DNA from: Bacteroidota bacterium
Lineage (GTDB): Bacteria; Bacteroidota; Bacteroidia; Bacteroidales; Prolixibacteraceae
Length of the DNA: 37,347 bases
Assembly: GCA_030684645.1 (NCBI GenBank)
Contig: JAUXUF010000179.1
Location: 104,279 to 141,625 of the forward strand
Reading direction: 5' to 3'
Below the pieces are notes generated by a model that made no database searches, was not told where the DNA came from, and was given only the letters and a program-made list of their open reading frames with translations. This document shows positions 16,306 to 25,371 of the stretch, in pieces; within the stretch, counting starts at the first letter, position 1; the number at the start of each line of letters is the position of its first letter. Made by a program: the position numbers and the translations under genes.

Positions 16306-17418
16306 ATGAAAACATCAATATTCACAATCATTTTGCTGCTATCTACGGCAACACTTTTTGCTGCCCCAAAAGACGACAAGAAAAAAGAAGTGCCTGGTGC
16401 CGCAACGGGTCCTACCGAAGGTGTAGTTTATGCATTGCCGCAAACAGGTATTCGTGTGCATGTAAAAGCAACCCGCGAACGATTTGTTAGTGGCCCATTT
16501 TCTATGTATGCCCAGAAAATGCTTGGAATCGAAAACGTTCCTTCTGCAAGTGGCGAACGGTGGAACATCGACGAAATGCAAATCGAAACTTTCAGCGAAC
16601 CAGATCCGGAGCAAGTTCATAAAGCGCTGGGGCAGGCAGCTCAATTGGTCAGTTTAACCGAATCGGGAGTATTGGCAGGAATAAATACCGAAGTTAAAAC
16701 GGTGGAATCTGCCATTCAAACCCAGTCCTTCCTGACGAAAGACCTTGATAAACAAGTCAAATTTACAGACTTGTCTATTTGGAGCTTCTATTCCCGTGCC
16801 GACTCTACAAAGAGTTTTAAAATGGTTTCGAAAAGTATCGATCAGAAAGCCGCCGAAGCCGCAGAAACGCTTTTCAACCTGAGAAATTCACGTTTCGCCC
16901 TGCTTACCAATGCCAACGACGAACCACTTCCGGATGGAAAATCGTTTGAAGTGATGACCCAGGAATTGGGCAAAATGGAGGAAAATTACCTGGCCTTGTT
17001 TATTGGAAAATCATCCAGGCAAACCTATGACTTCAGTTTCGATTTTGTGCCCGGACAAAAAACGGTGAAGGGTGAAGTTTTCTTCCGTTTCAGTGAAGAT
17101 CGCGGTGTGTTGCCCAAATCCGATTTATCAGGCCGGCCAATAGTTATTGAAGTCAATAAAGCTGACAACCTGGCTGCAAAACAAAACGGACTGAGCGCCT
17201 CTGAAAATCCGGAAGCGGGCAAAAGTGGTTTGTATTACCGCATGCCCGGCATGGCAGAAATCCGCATTCTGGACGGAAGCACCCAACTGGCCGGTGCACG
17301 CGCTCCAATTGCACAGTTCGGAACGATTGCCCCGGTCCCGGAGAATTTGCTCGACGGGAATTACAAACTGGGATTTCACCCGGAAACAGGCGCAGTGAAA
17401 AGCATTACCGAAAAATAA
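16306..17418 (+). CDS. DUF4831 family secreted protein
   Basis: I start at the ATG at 16306, which gives 370 residues beginning with a clear signal peptide (MKTSIFTIILLLSTATLFA, cleavage near AAP). An upstream in-frame start at 16267 would lie inside the palindrome arm and bury the signal. The mature protein is soluble with many short beta-strand-like segments and no membrane span. Text such as GVVYALPQTGIRVHVKATRERFVSGPFSMYAQKMLGIE marks the DUF4831 family, known mainly from Bacteroidota and of unknown function. It should be periplasmic or outer-membrane associated. An intrinsic terminator follows at 17453, so it is probably transcribed alone or with nnr. Confidence 0.88.
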   Translation: MKTSIFTIILLLSTATLFAAPKDDKKKEVPGAATGPTEGVVYALPQTGIRVHVKATRERFVSGPFSMYAQKMLGIENVPSASGERWNIDEMQIETFSEPDPEQVHKALGQAAQLVSLTESGVLAGINTEVKTVESAIQTQSFLTKDLDKQVKFTDLSIWSFYSRADSTKSFKMVSKSIDQKAAEAAETLFNLRNSRFALLTNANDEPLPDGKSFEVMTQELGKMEENYLALFIGKSSRQTYDFSFDFVPGQKTVKGEVFFRFSEDRGVLPKSDLSGRPIVIEVNKADNLAAKQNGLSASENPEAGKSGLYYRMPGMAEIRILDGSTQLAGARAPIAQFGTIAPVPENLLDGNYKLGFHPETGAVKSITEK

Positions 17419-17452
17419 GACAACCGGCATAAAACTTGTTTTGACACATATT

Positions 17453-17482
17453 TCCCGGAAGCTATGCTTTCGGGATTTTTTC
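17453..17482 (+). terminator. Intrinsic terminator after the DUF4831 gene
   Basis: TCCCGGAAGC at 17453-17462 pairs with GCTTTCGGGA at 17466-17475 (one wobble pair) around a 3-base loop, and is followed by a run of six T. It starts 34 bp after the stop codon. Confidence 0.85.
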
Positions 17483-17497
17483 TGTTTTATATCGTCG

Positions 17498-17526
17498 TTT
17501 GACATAGTTATATTTTCTTATATTCG
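17498..17526 (+). promoter_or_regulatory. Possible Bacteroidota-type promoter for the MFSD1-like permease gene
   Basis: TTTG at 17498-17501 and TATATTCG at 17519-17526 fit the -33 and -7 elements of Bacteroidota promoters with a 17-bp gap. They lie between the upstream terminator and the start codon at 17562, leaving a leader of about 30 bases. Confidence 0.42.
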
Positions 17527-17561
17527 TGACTTCAAAAAAATACATTTTATAAAGTTTAAAT

Positions 17562-19226
17562 ATGAATGCGACTAAATCATCATTAAGGGATTCAAAGACA
17601 GCCAGATGGACTGCATTGAGCATTGTGTCATTCACCATGTTCTGCGGTTATTTTATCGCTGACGCGATGAGTCCGTTAAAACCTATGTTGGAAAGTCAAT
17701 TGTTATGGGACAATATGGATTACGGCATTTTCACCAGTGCCTACGGCTGGTTCAATGTTTTTCTTTTAATGCTTATTCTCGGTGGTATTTTACTCGATAA
17801 AACTGGAGTTCGTTTTACAGGTATTCTGTCCACTTCGGTCATGATTCTCGGAGCCTCTTTAAAGTTTTTTGCCATTTCGCGTTTCTTCCCGGAAGGAACG
17901 GGTTTAATTCTTGGTATTAAAGCACAGGTTCTGGTTGCTGCACTTGGATATGCCATTTTTGCTGTTGGGGTTGAAACTGCTGGTATTGTGGTTTCCCGCA
18001 TTACTGTCAAATGGTTTAAGGGCAAAGAAATGGCCTTAGCTATGGGTTTGCAGGTAGCAGTTGCGCGAATGGGAACCTTGTTGGCTATAGCTATCCCACT
18101 TCCAATTGCTAAATATTTTGGCGATGTATCCATCCCAATCTTGTTTGGTGTGTTATTGCTTTGCATCGGGTTGATTTCCTATTTTGTATATGTGAAAATG
18201 GACAAACAATTGGAAGCATCCGAAGCACATATTGAAAAAGAAGAAGAGCCGTTTAAAATGTCTGATGTGTTGCTTATTATCACCAACAAAGGCTTTTGGT
18301 TGATTGCACTTCTCTGCGTGCTGTTTTATTCAGCCGTTTTTCCATGGATAAAATTTGCCACCGATTTGGTCATTAATAAATACCAGGTAAATCCCGACCT
18401 TGCCGGACTGATTCCGAGCGTGTTACCTCTTGGAACACTTTTCCTTACTCCATTTTTCGGAAATCTGTACGATAAAAAAGGGAAAGGCGCTACCATAATG
18501 ATAATTGGTTCTGTCCTGCTGATTTTTGTTCACGGAATTTTCTCCATCCCATTTTTAAACAATTGGATTTTGGCCATGGCTGTTACAGTGGTTTTAGGTA
18601 TTGCATTGTCGCTCGTGCCTTCTGCCATGTGGCCTTCCGTTCCAAAAATTATTCCTGAAAAACAACTCGGAACGGCTTACGCACTGATATTCTGGATTCA
18701 AAACTGGGGCTTGATGGGAGTTCCTTTGTTAATTGGCTTTGTACTTTATACAACCAATCCTACTGTTTCGAAAGCCAAGGAAACAGTTAAAAGCGCCATT
18801 ACAGAAACTTATACGCAATTACAACCGCAACTAAGTCTCAATAAAATCGAATTCGACAAAGCTGTGGACATAACCACTACACGATTGATTAATCAGGTAT
18901 TGGTAAATACCGAATACGAAGGAGTACAAGACACCACCGGTTTTTCGGGCTTTAAAAACGAATTAGTATCGGTCAACCTTCAGGCATTAGGAACAATACA
19001 ACAAACTGAAGGCAAGAAAGTAATCCTGAAAAAAGTTGAAGACACCTGTGTTGAAGCCGGATACAATATAATTAACAAACAAGAAATAGCGTTGAGGTAC
19101 GATTACACAAAAGCCAATCTTGTTTTTATGATTTTTGGTATCCTGGCATTTATCGTAGCATTTATGCTAAAAGCCGAAGACAGGAAAAAAGGATATGGAT
19201 TGGAAAAACCAAACATTATAAGCTAA
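17562..19226 (+). CDS. MFS permease related to MFSD1 (probable dipeptide transporter)
   Basis: This 554-residue protein has about twelve membrane helices. After TM2 comes GGILLDKTGVRFTG (74-87), the MFS loop motif. The stretch IFAVGVETAGIVVSRIT then VKWFKGKEMALAMGLQVAVARMG (149-171) closely follows the pattern of animal MFSD1 (GES...WFKGKE..L..GLQ...AR.G), a lysosomal dipeptide carrier. An extra soluble loop of about 110 residues (roughly 405-515) sits before the last helix and is unusual for an MFS protein. The next gene on the same strand encodes a PepD-type dipeptidase, which fits uptake of dipeptides followed by their hydrolysis. The two genes are separated by a strong terminator, so they are neighbours rather than a tight operon. 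Substrate is inferred. Confidence 0.82.
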   Translation: MNATKSSLRDSKTARWTALSIVSFTMFCGYFIADAMSPLKPMLESQLLWDNMDYGIFTSAYGWFNVFLLMLILGGILLDKTGVRFTGILSTSVMILGASLKFFAISRFFPEGTGLILGIKAQVLVAALGYAIFAVGVETAGIVVSRITVKWFKGKEMALAMGLQVAVARMGTLLAIAIPLPIAKYFGDVSIPILFGVLLLCIGLISYFVYVKMDKQLEASEAHIEKEEEPFKMSDVLLIITNKGFWLIALLCVLFYSAVFPWIKFATDLVINKYQVNPDLAGLIPSVLPLGTLFLTPFFGNLYDKKGKGATIMIIGSVLLIFVHGIFSIPFLNNWILAMAVTVVLGIALSLVPSAMWPSVPKIIPEKQLGTAYALIFWIQNWGLMGVPLLIGFVLYTTNPTVSKAKETVKSAITETYTQLQPQLSLNKIEFDKAVDITTTRLINQVLVNTEYEGVQDTTGFSGFKNELVSVNLQALGTIQQTEGKKVILKKVEDTCVEAGYNIINKQEIALRYDYTKANLVFMIFGILAFIVAFMLKAEDRKKGYGLEKPNIIS

Positions 19227-19257
19227 ACTATATATCTGTTTTGGCACCTGAAAAAGG

Positions 19258-19293
19258 AAAACCTGCATTCTTCAAAACGAATGCAGGTTTTTT
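19258..19293 (+). terminator. Strong intrinsic terminator after the MFSD1-like gene
   Basis: A perfect 13-bp stem (19258-19270 with 19279-19291) around an 8-base loop runs into six T. It starts 32 bp after the stop codon. It also shows that an upstream in-frame ATG at 19281 cannot be the true start of pepD. Confidence 0.92.
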
Positions 19294-19382
19294 ATTGTTT
19301 CGTTTCCGAACAAACTACTTGGATTAATTGTACTTTTAGAACCAGAATTTCTTCAGGAGAACTTTATTTTAAAAACAACTAT

Positions 19383-20849
19383 ATGAACAACGAAATCTCA
19401 AAATTAATGCCCAATGAAGTTTGGGAAAACTTCCATGAGCTGACGCGAATACCGCGTCCTTCTAAACACGAAGAGCAAATCCGCCAGTTTATGGCAGACT
19501 TTGGTAAAAACCTCGGATTGGAAACCATTCAGGATGGCGCAGGGAATGTAATCATCCGCAAACCGGCCACTTCAGGAATGGAAAAATGCAAAGGCGTTAT
19601 TCTTCAGGGGCATCTCGACATGGTCCCGCAAAAAAACAGCGACAAGGATCATGATTTTGCCAAAGATCCAATTGAAACGATCATCGATGGCGAATGGGTA
19701 AGAGCCAATGGAACAACCCTTGGCGCCGACAACGGCATTGGCGTAGCGGCTGCAATGGCCATTCTGGCATCTAAAAACATTGCGCACGGACCAGTTGAAG
19801 CGTTGTTTACCGCAACCGAAGAAACCGGTATGGATGGAGCCATTGGACTGAAATCAGGCATCCTGAAAGGCGAGATCCTGATCAATATGGATTCGGAAGA
19901 CGAAGGCGAATTATATGTAGGATGCGCCGGTGGCGAAGATGCCAACATCTGTTTTAACTATACAGAAGTTCCTGTTCCGGCTGATTCAATCTCATTTCGT
20001 CTGAATGTAACCGGCTTGAAAGGTGGACATTCAGGATTAGACATCAACCTGGGCCGTGGAAATGCCAACAAAATTTTCTTTCGGTTATTGAAGGAAGCGT
20101 CTAAAGTTTGTGGATTGCGTTTATCCTCCATCCAGGGAGGAAACCTGCGGAATGCCATTCCGCGCGAAGCTTTCGGGATAGTGACCGTTCCGTATGAAAA
20201 AGCGGACAAACTGGTTGGATTACTTGCAGGCCTGACCACGGTTATCAAACGGGAGTTGACAGCAACCGAACCAACGCTAAAAATCGAGCTTTCAAAAACT
20301 GAAATGCCAACTTCGCTAATCGATGAAAAGACCCAAATCAACCTGACCCACTCCATTGTAGCATGTCCAAATGGCACTATCCGAATGAGCGACAGCATGC
20401 CCGGACTGGTTGAAACTTCCACCAACCTGGCCATTGTAAAATCAGACCATGAATCTAAAACAGTAAACGTTTCTTGCCTGATGCGCAGTTCCGTTGATAC
20501 CTCACGGGCTGAACTTGGATCAAGAATGGATTCCGTATTTTCGCTGGCCGGAGCCAAAGTAACATTGGCCGGTGGTTATCCGGGATGGAAACCCAACATG
20601 GATTCACCCATTCTGAAAACCATGCAACAGGTTTACCAGGGTAAATTTGGCCGTATTCCGGAAATCAAGGCTATTCACGCCGGCCTGGAATGCGGAATTC
20701 TGGGAGGAACGTATCCAAATTGGGATATGATTTCATTCGGGCCAACCATCCGCTTTCCACATTCTCCTGACGAAAAAGTCAACATCGAATCTGTCAGTAA
20801 ATTCTGGGATTTTCTGATTGAAACGCTGAAGAATATTCCGGCGAAATAG
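19383..20849 (+). CDS. pepD: Aminoacyl-histidine dipeptidase (peptidase D, M20C)
   Basis: With the start at 19383 the protein has 488 residues, the usual PepD size; the longer frame from 19281 begins in the terminator stem and is rejected. It is a cytosolic two-zinc peptidase. H77 and D79 in LQGHLDMVPQ, D116 in TTLGADNGIG, catalytic E146 with E147 in ATEETGMDG, and D170 in NMDSEDEGE are the expected ligands, and the C-terminal IHAGLECGILG carries the last histidine and glutamate. Residues about 180-380 form the lid/dimerisation domain. The enzyme hydrolyses Xaa-His and other unblocked dipeptides. Its place after an MFSD1-like permease suggests a joint role in dipeptide use. Confidence 0.94.
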   Translation: MNNEISKLMPNEVWENFHELTRIPRPSKHEEQIRQFMADFGKNLGLETIQDGAGNVIIRKPATSGMEKCKGVILQGHLDMVPQKNSDKDHDFAKDPIETIIDGEWVRANGTTLGADNGIGVAAAMAILASKNIAHGPVEALFTATEETGMDGAIGLKSGILKGEILINMDSEDEGELYVGCAGGEDANICFNYTEVPVPADSISFRLNVTGLKGGHSGLDINLGRGNANKIFFRLLKEASKVCGLRLSSIQGGNLRNAIPREAFGIVTVPYEKADKLVGLLAGLTTVIKRELTATEPTLKIELSKTEMPTSLIDEKTQINLTHSIVACPNGTIRMSDSMPGLVETSTNLAIVKSDHESKTVNVSCLMRSSVDTSRAELGSRMDSVFSLAGAKVTLAGGYPGWKPNMDSPILKTMQQVYQGKFGRIPEIKAIHAGLECGILGGTYPNWDMISFGPTIRFPHSPDEKVNIESVSKFWDFLIETLKNIPAK

Positions 20850-20866
20850 GTTTTCCTGAATATTTC

Positions 20867-20986
20867 AATCCCGTCAGGGATTCACGGTCGGTAAAAATGA
20901 AGGGGAAAGCCCATCTTTTGTCCCGTACGGGACAATCCTGTTGTTGGGCAATTATCTTTTCTACCGACCGTTTGTGCCTACGGCAC
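20867..20986. repeat. Dispersed palindromic element, copy 1
   Basis: Three nested hairpins lie in a row: AATCCCGTCAGGGATT (20867-20882), the exact 18-bp palindrome TTGTCCCGTACGGGACAA (20918-20935) and GTGCCTACGGCAC (20974-20986). GGTCGGTA near 20886 pairs with TACCGACC near 20962 to enclose the middle one. The same layout and the same central palindrome recur at 34277-34438. It occupies the gap between convergent pepD and citC and may serve as a two-way terminator. Confidence 0.78.
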
Positions 20987-21020
20987 ATTGCTGCGGACAA
21001 GGTCAATTAAAAACCTAAAA

Positions 21021-22106
21021 CTAATGTCTTCCCTGCCCTTCCTTTATTTTTAACCGGATATCCAGCGATGCATCCGAAAAAAGAAATTCACGGGTTGCTT
21101 CTGGTAAAAAATCGATGATCTTCTCCAATTGATCATTTTTGATTGCCTTACGAACTTTGGAAGCGCTGATATAATCAGGTAAACTGTTTACTCCGGAACC
21201 GCTTGTTTTTCGTGTAATTTCAATAATTTCAACACCATAAGCCGGCAGAATTGTTTTCATTGCCAAGTTATAAGCTTCAGTTGTTTTGCAATAATGCTCA
21301 GTTCCAACATAGCGTTTTGTAATTCCAAGAATCGGAACGACATAGTTGGCAAAAGTTTTAACATCTAATTCGGCCTGTTTCTGCATCACATCGCTGACCG
21401 TCTCATTCTTCAAAAAGTAGGAGGGGAAAATTGCTCCTGAAACAATGTACATTCCTCCACGAACCATTACAACATTTTTAAGATGTCCGATCCCTTTGCG
21501 GATCAGTTCCCAACGTACCGAAAAAGGGAATACTGAAAGATCTTCTTCTACAACAAACAGATAGACGATTTCATTTTCGGCAGATGCCTTTTCAATCAAA
21601 TATTTATGTCCGTTCGTAAAAGGGTTGCAATTGACTACAATAGCAGCAACGGCAGAGGTTTTGACTGGAACAGGCAAAGTTTTCAGATAATTCTGGTAGG
21701 TGAATATCGACTCAAAGCCAAACTCAAGCATGGTAAAAAGAGGCTCGGCAGAAGCAATTTCGGTAAAACCCAATCCGCGAAACCGGACTGAATTTTCAGG
21801 GCGGGTAAACACAAAAGTGTGTTTGTAAATCTTCAGGAGTTTCTCGGTCATGTAAGTGACAATCAATGCAAAAGCAGTGGTATCACGAAATTTGGGGTCA
21901 ACAGCCACATATTTCAAAACCCGTCCCAAATGCGAACCTGTCCCGACCAATTCACCTTTCAGATTATACACGATCATGGTGCATTCAACCTCCGACGGAT
22001 CAAACTCAAACCCAAGTCCTGAAAGAAAATCCTTTACCAGTTTGAGGTCGAATGGGTTGTCGAGATCAAGGGTCTCCTGCCGGAAATCGGTATCTTCAAA
22101 AGTCAT
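21021..22106 (-). CDS. citC: [Citrate [pro-3S]-lyase] ligase
   Basis: The 361-residue protein acetylates the thiol of the citrate lyase prosthetic group with acetate and ATP, switching the enzyme on. The N-terminal ~130 residues form a GNAT-like domain (VYNLKGELVGTGSHLGRVLKYVAVDP). The nucleotidyltransferase domain follows, with IVVNCNPFTNGHKYLIEKA (the NPxTxGH type ATP site) at about 155-173 and the ISAS.VR signature in DYISASKVRKAI near the C-terminus. It is the last gene of the cit cluster, separated from citXG by a 256-bp gap filled with short palindromes, so its expression could be adjusted separately. Confidence 0.94.
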   Translation of the reverse strand: MTFEDTDFRQETLDLDNPFDLKLVKDFLSGLGFEFDPSEVECTMIVYNLKGELVGTGSHLGRVLKYVAVDPKFRDTTAFALIVTYMTEKLLKIYKHTFVFTRPENSVRFRGLGFTEIASAEPLFTMLEFGFESIFTYQNYLKTLPVPVKTSAVAAIVVNCNPFTNGHKYLIEKASAENEIVYLFVVEEDLSVFPFSVRWELIRKGIGHLKNVVMVRGGMYIVSGAIFPSYFLKNETVSDVMQKQAELDVKTFANYVVPILGITKRYVGTEHYCKTTEAYNLAMKTILPAYGVEIIEITRKTSGSGVNSLPDYISASKVRKAIKNDQLEKIIDFLPEATREFLFSDASLDIRLKIKEGQGRH

Positions 22107-22172
22107 TTTTTTATAGATTTTGTACTGATGATATTTTAAACAAACACATTGAACCCACCGGGGTATGTTTTA

Positions 22173-22329
22173 ACGCCGAAGGCGTGACATGATTATAGTC
22201 AGAGAATTGAACCGATAAAAACCAACCCCGTGGGGGTGAAATATACATTTTAGGATAATCATGTCATCCCTTCTGGATTGGCGAAATGGTTGTTCGATCA
22301 TTTCTACAATCATATCATCCCTTCGGGAT
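22173..22329. repeat. Cluster of short palindromes between citXG and citC
   Basis: The gap at 22107-22362 has no gene. It contains ACGCCGAAGGCGT (22173-22185), CCCCGTGGGG (22226-22235), ATCCCTTCTGGAT (22266-22278) and ATCCCTTCGGGAT (22317-22329). In addition TGACATGATTAT at 22185-22196 is the exact inverse of ATAATCATGTCA at 22255-22266, so the middle part can fold into a long stem. The hairpins resemble interspersed repeats of Bacteroidota. Confidence 0.7.
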
Positions 22330-22362
22330 TAAATACCTTTATATTTTCAAATTGTTTCATTT

Positions 22363-23682
22363 TCAAATTCTCATCATTGACCACACAAAAATAGTCACCG
22401 CAAGCAAATCGGCCGAGCCACCGGGCGAAATATTTTCATTTTTGCAAAAATCAATCACTGCTGAATAATTTGCATCGTTGAAGTTTTCCAGTGCGGTATC
22501 GCACAGCTTCTTAAACCCTTCCAGAACTTCCGGATTAGTCCGGAAAAGGATATTCGTATCGTTATTGTTCGATGCAATGGCTAAAAAGCACTTAATCAGC
22601 GCTTCGTCATTGAGCTCAGCGACTCCGGTAAGTTGCGGCAATCCAAAATCAAAAACCTTAGCGAATCCGCTTTCTGCCTCGCCGCGAGCTCCGCTAAAAC
22701 CATATTTCAGGAAGATTTTCTCGCCATGACTTTTCCCCGACTGATTGATAATGCCAAGTTCCTTTTTCACAAGATCTTTACAAATGCTCCGGATGATGAA
22801 GCGGAATTCTTCTACCTGAAACTGATCACTTTGGCTAAATAGCTTTCCGCAGGCGAACAGCGAAAGGCCCATTAAAAAGATGATCCCTTTTTGGGTGTTG
22901 ATGTTCCGCGTAGCGTCAAACATCGCGGCTTCCATGCGTAATCCAATGTTCCGGATGAGTGGCAAAGCTTTGGTCAGATCATCGTCACGAAAGGAAAAAC
23001 CCTCGCGAACCAGTTCTCCAAACCAGGGAGAAATGGCTGCGGTGGAATCAACGAACATTTGATAGTTCATATCAGCATGACTCCCATTGCTGAATTTATC
23101 AACAAGTCCGGGTTTGGGGGTGAGCGATATTTCGGAAAGAATTGCCTGCTGAGCCAGTGAAGAAACCTTCTTAATGATCAGCTCTTCTTTTTGTTTCAGG
23201 CAATATCTGGCCATTTTCGAAAATAGATAGGATCTCAACTCATCGGGACCGTGGGCATTTTCGCGCCGGCATTCGATGGCCGGCCTTTCCCTACAGAAAA
23301 AACACAATTTTGATTTTCCTGAAGAAACACTATTCCCTTGCCGATCATTCAAATCCACATCAATAAACCGTCCCAGCGGATGGTTCTCTTCAAATTCTTC
23401 ACAAATTTGCTTGATTTCCGTCAGGCTGAAGTTGACTGTTGAACAGGGAACGATGAAAAAATCTCCGGCCATATCACAACCTTCAATCACCTCATTTTCA
23501 ACTACATCAATCTGGTGGGCTTTTAACGTGTATTTCAGATCGCGTAAACAATACCTGAAAAAAGTTTTTGTCGTTGAATTACTTTTGGGAAAACCGGGAA
23601 CATTCAGGCTTAAACTCAAACAAGGATGACCTTTCAGAGCAATCTGATTCTTCAGAAAAGCCCGCTGGTCACGGGCTTCCAA
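22363..23682 (-). CDS. citXG: CitX-CitG fusion: citrate lyase holo-ACP synthase / triphosphoribosyl-dephospho-CoA synthase
   Basis: The 439-residue protein makes and attaches the prosthetic group of citrate lyase. Residues 1-160 are CitX: HPLGRFIDVD at 101-110 is its hallmark, followed by a cysteine-containing stretch CFFCRERPAIECRR (127-140). Residues about 170-439 are CitG: SLTPKPGLVDKFSNGSHADM (186-205) and ARGEAESGF further on, both family signatures. CitG forms the triphosphoribosyl-dephospho-CoA precursor from ATP and dephospho-CoA, and CitX moves it onto the serine of CitD. Similar fusions are known in other bacteria. It follows citF after 93 bp that contain a short palindrome. Confidence 0.92.
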   Translation of the reverse strand: MEARDQRAFLKNQIALKGHPCLSLSLNVPGFPKSNSTTKTFFRYCLRDLKYTLKAHQIDVVENEVIEGCDMAGDFFIVPCSTVNFSLTEIKQICEEFEENHPLGRFIDVDLNDRQGNSVSSGKSKLCFFCRERPAIECRRENAHGPDELRSYLFSKMARYCLKQKEELIIKKVSSLAQQAILSEISLTPKPGLVDKFSNGSHADMNYQMFVDSTAAISPWFGELVREGFSFRDDDLTKALPLIRNIGLRMEAAMFDATRNINTQKGIIFLMGLSLFACGKLFSQSDQFQVEEFRFIIRSICKDLVKKELGIINQSGKSHGEKIFLKYGFSGARGEAESGFAKVFDFGLPQLTGVAELNDEALIKCFLAIASNNNDTNILFRTNPEVLEGFKKLCDTALENFNDANYSAVIDFCKNENISPGGSADLLAVTIFVWSMMRI

Positions 23683-23752
23683 TATGGATTGGAGTGGTTC
23701 GATGGTTGTTCTTATTAATTAGATTATATCATTCTATCTGTTGGATGGTACA

Positions 23753-23770
23753 GATGCGATTAATCGCGTC
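23753..23770. repeat. Near-perfect palindrome downstream of citF
   Basis: GATGCGATTAATCGCGTC is an 18-bp palindrome with one mismatch, 5 bp downstream of the citF stop. Its core GCGATTAATCGCG is the same as in the longer palindrome at the citE-citF junction. Confidence 0.7.
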
Positions 23771-23775
23771 TCTTC

Positions 23776-25332
23776 TTACTTCTCTTTCAGCTGATGAATC
23801 ACATCGATGATCGTACCATCACGGTATTCAACAATACCCACAATTTTATCGGTATATTCAAGTGGAGCTGGAATACCGGTAATTTTATCTACCTCGATTT
23901 CAAGGTCATGAATATCTTTTACATTTAGTCCGGCTCTTTTAAGATTTTCTTCCAACTCTTTAAATGCAGGATTAACACAAATTCCACGCTCAGTAACCAG
24001 AACATGTACCGATTCACCGGGAGTTACAATGGTGTGTACCCGTTTTTTGATGATCGGGATACGGCCACGAAACGAAGGACATACAACGACAGTCAGGTTA
24101 GCCCCAGAAGCGGTATCGGAATGTCCGCCTGATGCTCCACGAATATTACCTTCGGAGCCGGTGATCACATTCACATTAAAATCAACATCAATCTCCAGCG
24201 CCCCAAGCACTACTACATCTATTTTATTGGTGATGCAGCCACAATTGAACGGATTGGCATAGAGTGCGGCCTGAATCTCGATATGACGCCGGTTATTCAG
24301 CAATGAGTTACTGACCACTGCATCAAAGGATTGCACATCAAAAATAGTCTCGAAGAGCCCGTCATTCAGCATATCGACACAATACGAGGTGATGCCTCCC
24401 AGCATAAAACTTCCTTTAAGCCCCTTGACTTTCATCTTTTCGCGGATGAATTTGGCCACAGCCAGCGACGCGCCCCCTGCCCCAACCTGGAAAGCGAACC
24501 CCGGTTCAAAAAATCCCGAGTGTTCAATTACATCAGCGGCAAGTTTTGCAATCCTGAGATCCATGGGTGAATTGGTAATTCGGGTTGTTCCAGTCGCAAT
24601 TTTTGAAGCATCGCCAATTGAATCGACTACGACTACATGATCGATAAAATTTTGCGAGATAGAAAGCGGAATACAGGGATAATTTACCAGGTTATCTGTT
24701 ACAACAATTACCTCTTTGGCATACCTTGCATCAATGACTGCATAACCGATTGATCCAAAAGCAGATTTGCCATGTGAGCCTGTTGCATTTCCTTCGCAGT
24801 CGGCTGCAGAGGCAGCAATAATGGCCAGATCAATATGAATCTTTCCGGTATGGATACTGCGAACCCTCCCGCCATGCGAATGGATGACTACCGGAATATC
24901 GAGTATCCCTAAAGCAATGGCACGTCCCAACTGGCTCCGGATACCCGACGAAAAAATTTTCGTTATGGTTCCGTCTTTCAAATAAGTAAGGATCGGATCG
25001 TGACACTCATTGAGCGAAGATGAGGCCAGTGTAATTTCACGGATTCCCAGGTTATGCAATATTGTAAGGGTCTGAACCAAAAGAATATCCCCATTCCGAA
25101 GATGGTGATGAAACGAAACAGTCATGCCGTTGTGCGGATTACTGCGTACAATAGCCTCTTCAAGCGATGAACAAAGTTTGCTCTGGTGAGGCAAATATGC
25201 CCTGTTGGGAGCAGGAATGGTAGGCTCGTCCATCCAACCTTTACTTAGTTTTGTCAATGCACCCTGAAAAGGTTCCAATTTTCCAATTCCCTCAATATAT
25301 TCAGGAATCTCCCTGCCTAAACTGTTTAGCAT
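23776..25332 (-). CDS. citF: Citrate lyase alpha subunit (citrate CoA-transferase)
   Basis: The 518-residue protein is full length for CitF. The N-terminus (EGIGKLEPFQGALTKL) and the segments TVSFHHHLRNGD and SHGGRVRSIHTGKIHIDLAIIAASAADCEGNATG, and the later NVITGSEGNIRGASGGHSDTASGANLTVVVCPSFRGRIPIIKKRV (given here in key parts only) fit the CoA-transferase class that swaps acetyl for citryl on the carrier protein. It works with CitD and CitE in the cytoplasmic citrate lyase complex, which splits citrate into acetate and oxaloacetate. The gene follows citE after 66 bp and is flanked on both sides by palindromes with the same core. Confidence 0.95.
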   Translation of the reverse strand: MLNSLGREIPEYIEGIGKLEPFQGALTKLSKGWMDEPTIPAPNRAYLPHQSKLCSSLEEAIVRSNPHNGMTVSFHHHLRNGDILLVQTLTILHNLGIREITLASSSLNECHDPILTYLKDGTITKIFSSGIRSQLGRAIALGILDIPVVIHSHGGRVRSIHTGKIHIDLAIIAASAADCEGNATGSHGKSAFGSIGYAVIDARYAKEVIVVTDNLVNYPCIPLSISQNFIDHVVVVDSIGDASKIATGTTRITNSPMDLRIAKLAADVIEHSGFFEPGFAFQVGAGGASLAVAKFIREKMKVKGLKGSFMLGGITSYCVDMLNDGLFETIFDVQSFDAVVSNSLLNNRRHIEIQAALYANPFNCGCITNKIDVVVLGALEIDVDFNVNVITGSEGNIRGASGGHSDTASGANLTVVVCPSFRGRIPIIKKRVHTIVTPGESVHVLVTERGICVNPAFKELEENLKRAGLNVKDIHDLEIEVDKITGIPAPLEYTDKIVGIVEYRDGTIIDVIHQLKEK

Positions 25333-25371
25333 TGCAATGTTATTTTATTAATGTTGATATTTTATTTTGGT

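Noticed and set aside
19281-19382. Earlier in-frame start of pepD
   Set aside because: It lies in the right arm of the strong terminator of the preceding gene; ATG 19383 matches the normal PepD N-terminus.
19958-20557. 199-codon open frame on the minus strand
   Set aside because: It is antisense to pepD, rich in serine, valine and arginine as reversed coding frames often are, with no family pattern.
22173-22329. CRISPR-like appearance of the repeated hairpins
   Set aside because: The units differ in sequence, have unequal spacing and no spacers of constant length, and no cas genes are nearby.
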